NCBI GenBank assembly: GCA_016212735.1
Contig: JACRDZ010000288.1
Coordinates: 1-14,653 of the forward strand
DNA from: Candidatus Firestoneibacteriota bacterium
GTDB taxonomy: Bacteria; JACRDZ01
Direction of reading: 5' to 3'
DNA: 14,653 bases
The number at the start of each line of letters is the position of its first letter. Positions within the stretch are counted from its first letter, which is position 1. Below, piece by piece: positions 6,774 to 14,653 of the stretch. Under the pieces are notes generated by a model. It made no database searches. It saw nothing but the letters and a program-made list of their open reading frames with translations, and was not told where the DNA came from. Made by a program: the position numbers and the translations under genes.

Positions 6774-8377
6774 AAAAAATTGATATTTATGATACTACAT
6801 TACGGGATGGGTCTCAAGGAGAAGGAATTTCTTTTTCTCTTAAAGACAAATTGTTTATTGCAGAAAAATTAGATGAACTTGGAGTACAGTTTATTGAAGG
6901 CGGCTGGCCTGGTTCAAATCCCAAAGATGCAGAATTTTTTAAAGAAGTTAACAAAAAAAGTTTTGAGCATGCAAAAATTGTAGCATTCAGCAGTACACGC
7001 AGGCCATTTTACAGTATGGATAATGACCCTAACATTGAAGTGCTTATAAATACAAAAACAAAATATATAACTATTTTTGGGAAAACATGGGATTTCCATG
7101 TTAAAGAAGCACTCAATATTTCTATGGTAGAAAACCTTAAAATGATTTATGAAACAGTTAAATACTTAAAAGAAAAAGGACATGAAGTATTTTTTGATGC
7201 TGAACATTTTTTTGACGGATATAAATCAAATCCTGAATACGCTTTGAAAGCGCTTAATGAAGCATATAATGCAGGCGCAGCTGTTTTATGTCTTTGTGAT
7301 ACAAATGGAGGAACACTTCCTCTTGAAATCAAAGAGATTGTCAGTGCAGTTAAAGTGAATTTTCCAAAAACAATTTTAGGAATACATGCTCATAATGATG
7401 GAGATTTTGCTGTTGCAAATAGTATTATAGCTGTTCAAATGGGGTGTGCTCATGTTCAGGGTACAATAAATGGATATGGGGAAAGATGCGGGAATGCCAA
7501 TCTTTGTTCTATTATTCCCAATCTTGAACTTAAGCTTGGATATTCCTGTATTTCAGGGGAAAATTTAAAAATAATTACGAAAATTTCACGTACAGTAAGT
7601 GAAATTGCAAATCTTGTCCCAAGAGAGGATATGCCTTATATCGGAGTCAGTGCATTTGCACATAAAGGCGGCATCCATGTTAATGCAATAAGAAAAAATT
7701 CGAGGCTATATGAACATATTTCACCTGAACTTGTAGGAAACCAGCAGAGAGTTCTTGTTTCTGAACTTGCAGGAAAAAGTAATATCTTTATGAAAGCAAG
7801 AGAATTAGGCTTCATGCTCGATGAAAATAGTGATGATGTGAAAAAAATTCTCCATAAGATTAAAGAATCAGATCATTATAAAGGTATTCAATTTGAAGGA
7901 GCAGATGCATCTTTTAAGTTGTTTTTGCTTAAAGCCGCAGGTAAATATAAGCCATTTTTTGATTTGAAAGAATTTGAAGTAATTGTAGAAAAAAGAGATG
8001 ATAATCGGTTAATTTCTGAAGCAATTATTAAAATTGTTGTAGATGGGAAACATGAACATATAATTTCTGATGGCAATGGACCCGTTAATGCTTTGGACAA
8101 CGCATTACGTAAAGCGTTACTTACATTTTATCCTGAATTGGGACAAATGCATCTTTTAGATTTTCGAGTACGTATAATGGACCAGAAAGCCGGTACAAGA
8201 GCTAAAACACGAGTACTAATAGAGTCATGTGATAAAGAAGAAAGCTGGTGGACAGTTGGTGTTTCGGAGAATATTATTGAAGCCAGCTGGGAAGCTTTAG
8301 TAGATAGTATTGAGTATAAACTTTTAAAAGAAAAAAATAGAAAAAAAAGTTCAAAGCTCAAAGTTCAAAGCTTATAA
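6770..8377 (+). CDS. cimA: (R)-citramalate synthase, CimA type
   Basis: Condenses pyruvate with acetyl-CoA to (R)-citramalate, the entry to the threonine-independent route to 2-oxobutanoate and isoleucine; cytoplasmic. From GTG 6770 the protein has 535 residues, the usual length for this branch of the isopropylmalate/homocitrate synthase family. The catalytic TIM barrel begins [12 protein letters not shown] (Arg12, Asp13), with the metal-binding HAHND at 206-210, then [17 protein letters not shown] and [13 protein letters not shown]. The C-terminal LeuA-type regulatory domain at about 390-525 includes [16 protein letters not shown]; in relatives it binds the feedback inhibitor. GEGISFS and [11 protein letters not shown] near the N-terminus favour citramalate synthase over 2-isopropylmalate synthase. 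The last residues, [10 protein letters not shown], are encoded by a 7-bp tandem repeat and look like a non-family extension. valS follows after 31 nt. Substrate choice is inferred from family resemblance. Confidence 0.93.
   Translation: MKKIDIYDTTLRDGSQGEGISFSLKDKLFIAEKLDELGVQFIEGGWPGSNPKDAEFFKEVNKKSFEHAKIVAFSSTRRPFYSMDNDPNIEVLINTKTKYITIFGKTWDFHVKEALNISMVENLKMIYETVKYLKEKGHEVFFDAEHFFDGYKSNPEYALKALNEAYNAGAAVLCLCDTNGGTLPLEIKEIVSAVKVNFPKTILGIHAHNDGDFAVANSIIAVQMGCAHVQGTINGYGERCGNANLCSIIPNLELKLGYSCISGENLKIITKISRTVSEIANLVPREDMPYIGVSAFAHKGGIHVNAIRKNSRLYEHISPELVGNQQRVLVSELAGKSNIFMKARELGFMLDENSDDVKKILHKIKESDHYKGIQFEGADASFKLFLLKAAGKYKPFFDLKEFEVIVEKRDDNRLISEAIIKIVVDGKHEHIISDGNGPVNALDNALRKALLTFYPELGQMHLLDFRVRIMDQKAGTRAKTRVLIESCDKEESWWTVGVSENIIEASWEALVDSIEYKLLKEKNRKKSSKLKVQSL
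8349..8373 (+). repeat. 7-bp tandem repeat encoding the CimA C-terminus
   Basis: GTTCAAA, GCTCAAA, GTTCAAA and a partial GCTT follow one another, 3.5 units alternating T and C at the second base. Because seven is not a multiple of three, each unit is read in a new frame, giving SSKLKVQSL before the TAA. It resembles the short heptanucleotide repeats dispersed in some bacterial genomes, notably cyanobacteria. Confidence 0.75.
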
Positions 8378-8395
8378 CTATTAGTCAAAGAATTT

Positions 8396-8399
8396 GGAG
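8396..8399 (+). promoter_or_regulatory. valS: Shine-Dalgarno site fixing the valS start
   Basis: GGAG (within TTTGGAG) lies 9 nt before ATG 8409. The in-frame TTG at 8394 overlaps this site and is therefore rejected as the start. Confidence 0.75.
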
Positions 8400-8408
8400 A
8401 TTATTTAT

Positions 8409-11111
8409 ATGCAGGATGAATTAAATAAGATATATGAGCCTCATTCTGTTGAGGAAAAATGGTATAAATATTGGCTGGAGAAAAAATATTTTCATGCCAG
8501 TGTGGAAAAAACAGAAAACAAAAAACTAAAAAATAAAAAACCTTATTCTATTGTAATTCCACCTCCAAATGTTACAGGATCATTGCATATGGGGCATGCT
8601 TTAAATAATACTCTTCAGGATATTCTTATAAGATGGAAGAGAATGCAGGGCTATAATACATTATGGATGCCTGGCACTGATCACGCAGGGATTGCTACTC
8701 AAAATATTGTTGAGAGAATGCTAAATGAGGAAGGATTAAAAAAAGAAGATCTAGGTAGAGAAGAATTTCTTAAAAGAGTATGGGCGTGGAAAGAAAAATC
8801 AGGAGGCATGATAATAAATCAATTGAAAAGATTGGGATGTTCCTGTGACTGGGACAGAGAGCGATTTACTCTTGATGAAGGATTATCTCAAGCAGTGCGT
8901 GAAGTCTTTGTCAGATTATTTAATGAAGGAATGATTTATCAGGAGAATTACATTATTAACTTTTGCCCGCGCTGCAAGACAGCTCTTTCTGATATTGAAG
9001 TTGAACATAATGAAGAAGAAGGACATTTGTGGTATATAAAATATTTTATAAAAAATTCTCTTGATTTTATAGAAGTTGCAACAACACGCCCGGAAACAGC
9101 GCTTGGAGATACTGCTGTTGCAGTAAATCCAGATGATGAACGCTACAAAGCATTAATAGGTCAAACAGTTATATTGCCAATAATTGGAAGAGAAATCCCT
9201 ATAATAGGAGATATATATGTTGACACAAAATTCGGGACAGGAGCGGTAAAAATTACACCCGCACATGATCTTAACGATTTTGAAGTTGCGAAACGCCATA
9301 ATCTTGAAAAAATATTAGTAATGAACAAAGACGGCAGTATGAATGAAAATGCGGGTAAATATAATGGACTTGACCGTTATAAATGCCGCGAAGAATTTGT
9401 TAATGATTTAAACAATGGCGGCTTTTTATCAAAAACAGAATCGTATAAACTAGCATTAGGACGATGCTATAGATGCAAAACTGCTGTTGAACCATATCTT
9501 TCAAAACAGTGGTTTGTAAGAATAAAAGGGCTCTCTGTCCCAGCTATTAATGCAGTAAAAAAAAGAAAAGTAAAAATCATCCCGTCATCCTGGAACAAAA
9601 CTTATTTTGAATGGATGAATAATATACGAGACTGGTGTATTTCCCGTCAATTGTGGTGGGGGCATAGGATACCTGTATGGTACTGTCAAAATTGCGGCAG
9701 AACGAATGTTTCTGTTGAAACACCTAAAAATTGCGAATGCTGTCAGAGCACAGATTTAATTCAAGACCCTGATGTTCTGGACACATGGTTCAGTTCCGGT
9801 TTATGGCCTTTTTCTACTTTGGGATGGCCTTTAAACACTGAAGAATTGAAAACGTTTTATCCAACTTCAGTTTTAGTTACAGGTTTTGATATATTATTTT
9901 TCTGGGTTGCCAGGATGATAATGCTTGGATTAAAGTTTGTTAAAGATGTACCATTTAATAAAGTTTACATACATGCTCTTGTAAGAGATGGCGAAGGTCA
10001 GAAAATGAGCAAGTCCAGAGGAAATGTAATAGACCCTCTCGTTATGATGGATAAATATGGTACAGATGCATTCAGATTTACTCTTGCTGCTTTTGCAGCA
10101 CAGGGACGCGATATATGTCTTGCGGAGGATAGAATATCCGGTTATAGAAACTTTGCAAATAAAATATGGAATGCTTCACGTTTTGTTTTAATGAATTTAA
10201 AAGATTATAAACCATCTAAAAATCTTTCACGTAATCTGAAGCTAATACTACCTGATAAATGGATAATTTCAAGACTCAATCAAGTTACAGGGGATGTTAC
10301 AAAATCACTGAATTCTTTTCATTTCAATGATGCAGCTTTGATATTATATCATTTTATCTGGCATGAGTATTGCGACTGGTATGTTGAATTGGCAAAAGAT
10401 AGACTTTATAATCCTGAAGCATCTGGTGAAGAAAAAACAACAGTTCAATATATACTTTTGCATACACTGGAACAAAGTTTGCGTTTACTGCATCCATTTA
10501 TGCCTTTTATAACCGAAGAAATATGGCAAAGACTACCTGTATCTAATATTAAATCACGTGTCAGAAGTCGGGAGTCAGAAATCAGTATTATGACAGCATC
10601 CTGGCCAAAAGTTAACAAGAACAGAGTGGATTTAAACGCTTTACAACAGATGGGAATATTAATAGAAATCATAACAAATATAAGAAATATACGCGGAGAG
10701 ATGAAAATTCCACCAGGGGCGAAAACACTTGCATGGATTAAAATAAATGACAAATCTAAAGTTAAGCTGATTGATAAACATATAAAATATATAATGGATC
10801 TTACACGTTCAAAGGAAGTAAAAATAATAGAACATATTACAAAAACACAGGATATGTCCCTTGGGGTATTACTTTATGCTGATATTTATGTTCAGCCAGA
10901 AATAATAACAAATGATAAAAATATAGAAAAAAACAGACTTTTAAAGGAAATAGAAAAAACAGAAAAGGAATTAAAATTTACTAAAAGTAAATTAGATAAT
11001 GAGAGTTTCCTTAAAAAAGCTCCAAAAGAAGTTGTAGAAAATGAAAAAATAAAATTTAACGAATTAGAGACTATTAAAAATAAGCTTGAAAAAGAACTGA
11101 ATTTGTTATAA
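8409..11111 (+). CDS. valS: valyl-tRNA synthetase (class Ia)
   Basis: Attaches valine to tRNA(Val) with ATP and edits mischarged threonine; cytoplasmic. At 900 residues it has full family length. The HIGH motif appears as HMGH at 60-63 after PPPNVTGSL, and KMSKS is at 532-536 in GQKMSKSRGNVIDP. The CP1 editing domain is marked by TTRPETALGDTAVAVNPDDERY and GTGAVKITPAHDLNDFEVAKRH. Cysteine pairs occur in CPRCKTALSDIEVEH, in CYRCKTAVEPYLSKQWF and in a third CQNC..CECC cluster before DVLDTWFSSGLWP. The anticodon-binding domain includes HPFMPFITEEIWQRLP, and the C-terminal coiled-coil arm spans about 835-900. Residues about 713-727 (SRVRSRESEISI) are encoded by 7-bp repeats lying between EEIWQRLP and the conserved ASWP. 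The gene probably shares the cimA transcript; the next gene begins 31 nt downstream. Confidence 0.98.
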   Translation: MQDELNKIYEPHSVEEKWYKYWLEKKYFHASVEKTENKKLKNKKPYSIVIPPPNVTGSLHMGHALNNTLQDILIRWKRMQGYNTLWMPGTDHAGIATQNIVERMLNEEGLKKEDLGREEFLKRVWAWKEKSGGMIINQLKRLGCSCDWDRERFTLDEGLSQAVREVFVRLFNEGMIYQENYIINFCPRCKTALSDIEVEHNEEEGHLWYIKYFIKNSLDFIEVATTRPETALGDTAVAVNPDDERYKALIGQTVILPIIGREIPIIGDIYVDTKFGTGAVKITPAHDLNDFEVAKRHNLEKILVMNKDGSMNENAGKYNGLDRYKCREEFVNDLNNGGFLSKTESYKLALGRCYRCKTAVEPYLSKQWFVRIKGLSVPAINAVKKRKVKIIPSSWNKTYFEWMNNIRDWCISRQLWWGHRIPVWYCQNCGRTNVSVETPKNCECCQSTDLIQDPDVLDTWFSSGLWPFSTLGWPLNTEELKTFYPTSVLVTGFDILFFWVARMIMLGLKFVKDVPFNKVYIHALVRDGEGQKMSKSRGNVIDPLVMMDKYGTDAFRFTLAAFAAQGRDICLAEDRISGYRNFANKIWNASRFVLMNLKDYKPSKNLSRNLKLILPDKWIISRLNQVTGDVTKSLNSFHFNDAALILYHFIWHEYCDWYVELAKDRLYNPEASGEEKTTVQYILLHTLEQSLRLLHPFMPFITEEIWQRLPVSNIKSRVRSRESEISIMTASWPKVNKNRVDLNALQQMGILIEIITNIRNIRGEMKIPPGAKTLAWIKINDKSKVKLIDKHIKYIMDLTRSKEVKIIEHITKTQDMSLGVLLYADIYVQPEIITNDKNIEKNRLLKEIEKTEKELKFTKSKLDNESFLKKAPKEVVENEKIKFNELETIKNKLEKELNLL
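10560..10587 (+). repeat. 7-bp tandem repeat inside valS
   Basis: Four consecutive heptamers, GTCAGAA, GTCGGGA, GTCAGAA and ATCAGTA, lie in frame-shifting tandem in the anticodon-binding domain coding region. They encode most of an Arg/Ser/Glu-rich insertion in a loop whose length varies among valyl-tRNA synthetases. The unit differs from the repeat at the end of cimA. Confidence 0.6.
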
Positions 11112-11130
11112 AACATAAAAATATTTTTAG

Positions 11131-11136
11131 AGGAGG
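11131..11136 (+). promoter_or_regulatory. consensus Shine-Dalgarno site of the guaB3-type gene
   Basis: A full AGGAGG lies 6 nt before ATG 11143, the strongest ribosome-binding site among the rightward genes. It suggests high independent initiation even within the operon. Confidence 0.75.
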
Positions 11137-11142
11137 AATATT

Positions 11143-12306
11143 ATGGGTGGTGAATATATTGGACGTGACAGAAAAGCGCGTCGCTGTTATGGATTTGATG
11201 AAATAGCTCTTGTCCCTGGACCTGTTACTGTTAATCCAAATGAAGTTGATATAACATGGAAAATTAGAGATTTAACTTTTGAAATACCAATTCTTGCAGC
11301 AGCTATGGATGGAGTTGTTGATACTTCATTCGCAATAAAAATGGGGAAAATGGGTGGTATAGCAGTTTTAAATCTGGAAGGAATACAGACTCGCTATAAT
11401 AATCCAAAAGAAGTTCTTGATCGTATTTCTAACGCTTCCCCCGAAGAAGCTACAAAACTGGTCCAGGATATTTATACCGCACCTGTTAAAGAAGAACTTG
11501 TTGCAGAAAGAATAAAAGAAATAAGATCAAGTGGTGTTCCTGCTGTTGTTTCTTCAATTCCGCAGAGAGCGGAAAAATTTGGGAAGATAGCAGAAGAAGC
11601 AGGTGCGGATATATTTGTCGTTCAATCTACTGTTACTACAGTACATCATTTTTCATCTGAATATAAAACACTTAATTTTGAATCATTTTGTAAAAATATG
11701 AAAATCCCTGTAATTGTTGGAAATACAGTATCTTTTAAGACAAGCCTTGATCTTATGCGTGTAGGGATAGACGGTCTTCTGGTTGGAATAGGTCCAGGAG
11801 CAGCATGTACAACAAGAGGAGTTCTTGGAATTGGTGTTCCTCAGGTCACAGCAACAATAGATTGTGCATCTGCCAGAGATTTCTATTTTAAAGAAAGCGG
11901 CAGATATGTTTCCATTATTACTGATGGGGGTATGAGTTTAGGTGGAGAAATTTGTAAAGCTTTTGCTTCAGGTGCTGATGCTGTAATGGTAGGTTCTGCT
12001 TTTGCCCGTGCAAACGAAGCTCCCGGACGTGGATTTCATTGGGGAATGGCAACTCCGCATGCGAATTTACCACGTGGAACAAGAATAAGAGTTGGGACAA
12101 CTGGTTCATTAGAACAGATCCTTTTTGGTCCTGCTACGCTTGATGATGGTTCTCAAAACCTTATTGGCGCGCTTAAAACTTCAATGGGAAATTTAGGAGC
12201 CAAAACAATATTTGAAATGCAGCAAACAGAAATAATTATTGCTCCAGCAATTCAAACAGAGGGAAAAGTATTCCAGAAAGCGCAAAGAGTTGGTATGGGT
12301 AAATAA
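11143..12306 (+). CDS. guaB3: GuaB3-type IMP dehydrogenase family protein
   Basis: IMPDH-fold oxidoreductase of 387 residues. Canonical IMPDH oxidises IMP to XMP with NAD+, the committed step to GMP. Visible hallmarks are the substrate segment AAAMDGVVD (52-60), and the catalytic loop GIGPGAACTTRGVLGIGVPQ with Cys222 where canonical IMPDH reads GPGSICTTR. Also present are the phosphate-binding DGGM (261-264), VGSAFARANEAPG, and a C-terminal flap PRGTRIRVGTTGSLEQILFGP. There are no CBS domains; the barrel runs straight from residue about 85 to about 130 with only a short insertion. This matches the GuaB3 branch known from actinobacteria and cyanobacteria, where a cyanobacterial member has been reported to have IMPDH activity. 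IMPDH activity is thus likely but not certain; GMP reductase-like chemistry cannot be excluded from sequence alone. It lies 31 nt after valS and 16 nt before the next gene. Confidence 0.88.
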   Translation: MGGEYIGRDRKARRCYGFDEIALVPGPVTVNPNEVDITWKIRDLTFEIPILAAAMDGVVDTSFAIKMGKMGGIAVLNLEGIQTRYNNPKEVLDRISNASPEEATKLVQDIYTAPVKEELVAERIKEIRSSGVPAVVSSIPQRAEKFGKIAEEAGADIFVVQSTVTTVHHFSSEYKTLNFESFCKNMKIPVIVGNTVSFKTSLDLMRVGIDGLLVGIGPGAACTTRGVLGIGVPQVTATIDCASARDFYFKESGRYVSIITDGGMSLGGEICKAFASGADAVMVGSAFARANEAPGRGFHWGMATPHANLPRGTRIRVGTTGSLEQILFGPATLDDGSQNLIGALKTSMGNLGAKTIFEMQQTEIIIAPAIQTEGKVFQKAQRVGMGK

Positions 12307-12322
12307 TATAAGGATTTAAATT

Positions 12323-14653
12323 ATGAAAATTTTTAAAATACTAATATTATTTATTTTATGTGGGACTATATTGTATTGTTGTGGAAAAAAGAGCAAAGTA
12401 AATGAGTATAAAATAACAGGTGTAGGTGATATTACAGGTAAAACATACGATTCAGCAACAGGTGCTCTGCTCTCAGATGTTAAAATCCAAATTAATAAAT
12501 CATCATATATCACCAAAGAAGATGGTATTTATTCATTTTATTCTGTCCCTGTTGGTGCACAGAAAATAATATCAAGCAAACCAAGGTATAAATCTTATTC
12601 TAACATAATCAGTATAAATGAAGGAAAAAAAGTTTATTATGATATTAAAATGATTTATAATTATATCCCTATTGCTGATGCAGGTATTGATCAAAATGTT
12701 AATACTGGAACATTAGTACAACTGGACGGTAGTAATAGCAGAGACGAAAATAATGATATACTTAAATATAAATGGTCTATTGTCTCAAAACCGGATCCTA
12801 GTATCGCAGCTTTATCAGATAACACTATTGTAAATCCTGATTTTATTGCAGATTTAAATGGTATTTTTGTTATTGAATTAACAGTATATGATGGGGTTAA
12901 TAATAGTGCATCTGATACTACTATAATAACAGCAGATTATACCAAACCTCCAGATGCTCCTATAAATGTAGTAGCAACACTAAATGAAAACGCTAGTATA
13001 AATATATCATGGGATAAAGTTTTTGGAGCAACAGCATATAATATTTATTGGGCAACAGGTTCTGGTGTAACAAAAAATAATTATGAAGGCAAATTTTCTG
13101 ATATAACAATAAATTCTTATGCGCATTCCAGCGTTATTATAGGGAACACATATTATTATGTTATAACAGCTGAAAATAATTATGGAATAAGTAGTGAATC
13201 AATTGAAATTAGTGTAAAAATCCCAATCTCTCCTCCAGAGCTTTTAAAAGCTTTACCTGCTGGTAATGAAAAAATAGATTTATTCTGGCAACCATTACAA
13301 AGTAATAAAATTAAAGGTTATTATATATATCGCAATAATTCACAAATAAGTTCTACTCCCAAAAATACATTTCGAGATATAGGATTAGAATTTTTAACAA
13401 CATATAAATATAAAATTTCTGCTTTTGATTCTGCAGGAAATGAATCTGCCCAAAGCGATGAATTATCAGCAACCACATTAAATAATCCATTATTTTTTGG
13501 GGGGATATTAAATACTGATACAACCTGGTTGTCAAACACATATACAATTATTAGAGATAATGTAATAATTCCAAAAAATATTGTATTAACTATTGAACCT
13601 GGAGCTGTAATAAGTTTTGATGGAGAATATTATATTCAAGTTGAAGGGGAATTAATAGCACAGGGGTCACCAACTAAGCTAATCAGATTTACTTCAAATA
13701 AAGATAGTCCATCTCATGGTGATTGGAAATATATTCGATTTGAATCAAGCAGCATAGACGCTGATGTCTATTTTCAAAATATTTACTATTATTATTCTGA
13801 TTACTTTTATATAAGTGGCAGTATAATTTCATACGCAGAGATAAGTTTTGGAGGCGGGATACAGACAGTTTCAAGCTCTCCATATATTGCAAATAACTGG
13901 ATACATTTTTCAAGCGCTATTCCTCCTTATGGATATTCTGGAGCTGCAGTATGGGAATATAACAACAATTCTCCGGGAATAATAAAAAATAATATTATTG
14001 AAGATAACTTTATGAGTGGAATAGCAATAATAAATCAAGGTGCAAGAGTTCTGGATAACGTGATATGCAGAAATAAAAATGAAAATGCGGGAGGTCTTCT
14101 TATTGAGAATTCAGATGCCATAATAGAAGGAAATACAATTAATAATAATGTAAGTTCTTATTGTGGTGGAATTGCAATAAATAGTAGTTCCCCTGATATC
14201 AAGTATAACCTTATTATAAACAATATGTTAGTATCACCTATTTCAAATGATAATAACACAAAATTATCAAGCAGTGCTATTGTATTTTCTAATAATAGTG
14301 CAGCTAAAATTAATTGTAATAGTATTATGAATAATATGAGTTTTGCAAAGGAAGAAAGTTCAGCTTTATTTTTTGATAGAGATTCTATAGGTACTATTAA
14401 CAATAACAATATTTATAATTCAACGAAATATGAAATTTATCTAAACTCAGATGCAAAAAATAATATTGATGCAGCAAATAATTTTTGGAATACAACAGAC
14501 ACCACAATTATAAACAAAAGACTCTGGGATAACAATGATAATATAAATATTGGCCAGATTAATTTTTATCCTTATTTAGATAATTTCGAACAGTATATAA
14601 AAATAAATTCAATCTCTCCATTACATGGTATGACAAAAAGAGAAATTGCAGAG
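12323..14653 (+). CDS. large exported multidomain beta-helix protein (PKD, FN3, parallel beta-helix), 3' end outside the window
   Basis: An uninterrupted frame of 777 codons runs from ATG 12323, 8 nt after AAGGA, to the window edge. The leader MKIFKILILFILCGTILYCC ends in Cys19-Cys20-Gly, possibly a lipoprotein with a non-standard lipobox. Domains in order are a carboxypeptidase-regulatory-like beta sandwich at about 33-110 (GKTYDSATGALLSDVKIQI, KEDGIYSFYSVPVG), and a PKD-like domain at about 113-205 (ADAGIDQNVNTGTLVQLDGS, ELTVYDG). Two fibronectin III domains follow at about 209-300 and 303-388. A right-handed parallel beta-helix at about 392-750 begins IPKNIVLTIEPGAVISF and carries Asn-rich N-x-I-x-x-N rungs. 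A new domain seems to start at INSISPLHG. Such proteins act at the cell surface in adhesion or polysaccharide binding or cleavage; no catalytic site is recognised. It is placed 16 nt behind the guaB3-type gene, so it is probably transcribed with it. Confidence 0.87.
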   Translation, partial: MKIFKILILFILCGTILYCCGKKSKVNEYKITGVGDITGKTYDSATGALLSDVKIQINKSSYITKEDGIYSFYSVPVGAQKIISSKPRYKSYSNIISINEGKKVYYDIKMIYNYIPIADAGIDQNVNTGTLVQLDGSNSRDENNDILKYKWSIVSKPDPSIAALSDNTIVNPDFIADLNGIFVIELTVYDGVNNSASDTTIITADYTKPPDAPINVVATLNENASINISWDKVFGATAYNIYWATGSGVTKNNYEGKFSDITINSYAHSSVIIGNTYYYVITAENNYGISSESIEISVKIPISPPELLKALPAGNEKIDLFWQPLQSNKIKGYYIYRNNSQISSTPKNTFRDIGLEFLTTYKYKISAFDSAGNESAQSDELSATTLNNPLFFGGILNTDTTWLSNTYTIIRDNVIIPKNIVLTIEPGAVISFDGEYYIQVEGELIAQGSPTKLIRFTSNKDSPSHGDWKYIRFESSSIDADVYFQNIYYYYSDYFYISGSIISYAEISFGGGIQTVSSSPYIANNWIHFSSAIPPYGYSGAAVWEYNNNSPGIIKNNIIEDNFMSGIAIINQGARVLDNVICRNKNENAGGLLIENSDAIIEGNTINNNVSSYCGGIAINSSSPDIKYNLIINNMLVSPISNDNNTKLSSSAIVFSNNSAAKINCNSIMNNMSFAKEESSALFFDRDSIGTINNNNIYNSTKYEIYLNSDAKNNIDAANNFWNTTDTTIINKRLWDNNDNINIGQINFYPYLDNFEQYIKINSISPLHGMTKREIAE

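Noticed and set aside
8349..8373. CRISPR or attachment-site reading of the heptamer arrays
   Set aside because: Units are 7 bp with no spacers, only 3 to 4 copies each, and no cas, integrase or transposase gene is nearby.
10445..10753. Antisense open frame of 102 codons within valS
   Set aside because: It lies opposite conserved valS coding sequence, shows no domain and no start signals; long antisense frames are expected in AT-rich genes.
13321..14409. Several antisense open frames opposite the right-hand gene
   Set aside because: They oppose a continuous 777-codon plus-strand frame with recognisable FN3 and beta-helix domains, and their translations are low-complexity Leu/Ile/Asn-rich.

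Overview
The window is AT-rich DNA, roughly 30% GC by eye, with tightly packed genes. The best guess for its source is an uncultivated, probably anaerobic bacterium with an extensive cell envelope. The lipoproteins, the exported 15-haem cytochrome, the TPR-rich proteins, a GuaB3-type IMP dehydrogenase and the 7-bp tandem repeats inside genes would fit a candidate phylum. No rRNA, tRNA, CRISPR array, transposase or phage gene is visible, and the phylum cannot be named from this sequence.

The layout is divergent around a promoter region at about 6535-6769. On the minus strand, in order of transcription from 6534 down to 1, there are six genes. They are a TPR lipoprotein (5671-6534), an exported thioredoxin-fold/TPR protein that lacks the redox cysteines (4451-5626), an exported fusion of NHL repeats with 15 haem-binding motifs (2282-4411), a possible 46-residue membrane protein (2063-2203), a second TPR lipoprotein (911-2041), and uvrC, which runs off the left edge (1-907). 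On the plus strand, from 6646 to the right edge, there is a promoter, a short upstream reading frame, cimA (citramalate synthase), valS, a guaB3-type gene and a very large exported beta-helix protein that runs off the right edge.

The minus-strand genes upstream of uvrC look like one envelope module. A multihaem electron-transfer protein with a propeller is flanked by two lipidated TPR scaffolds and by a thioredoxin-fold protein that has kept its fold but lost C-P-P-C. This is the best candidate here for an undescribed system, probably assembly or docking of a periplasmic or surface multihaem cytochrome. The plus-strand genes are mostly housekeeping: isoleucine precursor synthesis, valyl-tRNA charging and purine metabolism. 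They are followed after only 16 nt by the surface protein.

Several start codons were revised from ribosome-binding sites: cytochrome at ATG 4411, cimA at GTG 6770, valS at ATG 8409. UvrC and the right-hand surface protein are partial because of the window edges. There is no gene-free stretch longer than 300 bases.
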